Source: UCB3 sp964415605 (GTDB lineage: Bacteria > Chloroflexota > Anaerolineae > Epilineales > Epilineaceae). Taken from it: DNA of 40,713 nucleotides. Location: assembly GCA_964415605.1 (NCBI GenBank), contig CAYQBA010000017.1, forward strand, positions 1 to 40,713, read 5' to 3'. A model generated the notes under the pieces. It was given only the letters and a program-made list of their open reading frames with translations. It was not told the origin of the DNA and ran no database searches. Both the position numbers and the translations under genes were made by a program. Shown in pieces: positions 40,386 to 40,713 of the stretch (position 1 is its first letter; each line of letters begins with the position of its first letter).

Positions 40386-40713
<328 letters not shown>

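Overview
This is a very GC-rich bacterial window. It probably comes from a member of the Chloroflexota close to the Anaerolineae or Ardenticatenia. The call rests on secreted proteins with Thr/Pro-rich tails ending in a hydrophobic YLPxL-like motif, a membrane-anchored YvcK, cohesin, dockerin and LysM surface proteins, and a MurF-alanine racemase fusion; no rRNA alignment could be run. The window is probably a whole contig. It opens in a 19-base C run beside a G run and stops inside a 23S rRNA gene, both common assembly break points.

Layout. Positions 255-12911 are nearly all minus-strand housekeeping and surface genes. In transcription order they are a DprA-like protein, a secreted protein with two NTR/TIMP-like halves, a DUF2207 membrane protein with LemA and YvcK, an M1 aminopeptidase overlapping an M24 Xaa-Pro peptidase, a membrane-anchored caspase-like protein, and a dockerin-bearing surface protein. 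Positions 13052-21482 hold a tightly coupled three-gene minus-strand cassette: a PLD-SNF2 helicase, a large adenine methyltransferase and an AlbA_2/ATPase regulator. Each pair overlaps by ATGA. It looks like a restriction or phage-defence system, and the DprA-like gene follows it. The methyltransferase changes abruptly to AT-rich DNA just after its NPPY motif, as if its target-recognition domain had been swapped.

Positions 21545-23878 carry two D-Ala-D-Ala ligase paralogues with different active-site substitutions. Positions 23879-24299 are an intergenic region with two families of short tandem repeats, one of them palindromic. A Kelch-repeat protein and a DUF3048 (YerB-like) protein follow on the plus strand. 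An insertion sequence (27607-29217) then abuts a truncated gene. Next come a DinB-like protein (minus), a lipoprotein, and a coupled pair made of a sigma-54 activator and an rpoN carrying two zinc ribbons, followed by a convergent nucleoside diphosphate kinase.

Positions 34846-40141 contain a cohesin-LysM protein behind a promoter with a palindrome, a strong terminator, a GTGA-coupled membrane protein and winged-helix regulator (minus) with a likely operator, and MurF-Alr. 5S and partial 23S rRNA genes (minus) close the window.

Functional themes. Cell-wall D-alanine metabolism is represented by Alr, two Ddl-like enzymes and MurF, and YvcK belongs to envelope control. The cohesin-LysM protein could bind peptidoglycan and display dockerin proteins such as the one at the left end. 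The modification and defence cassette is the clearest accessory element.
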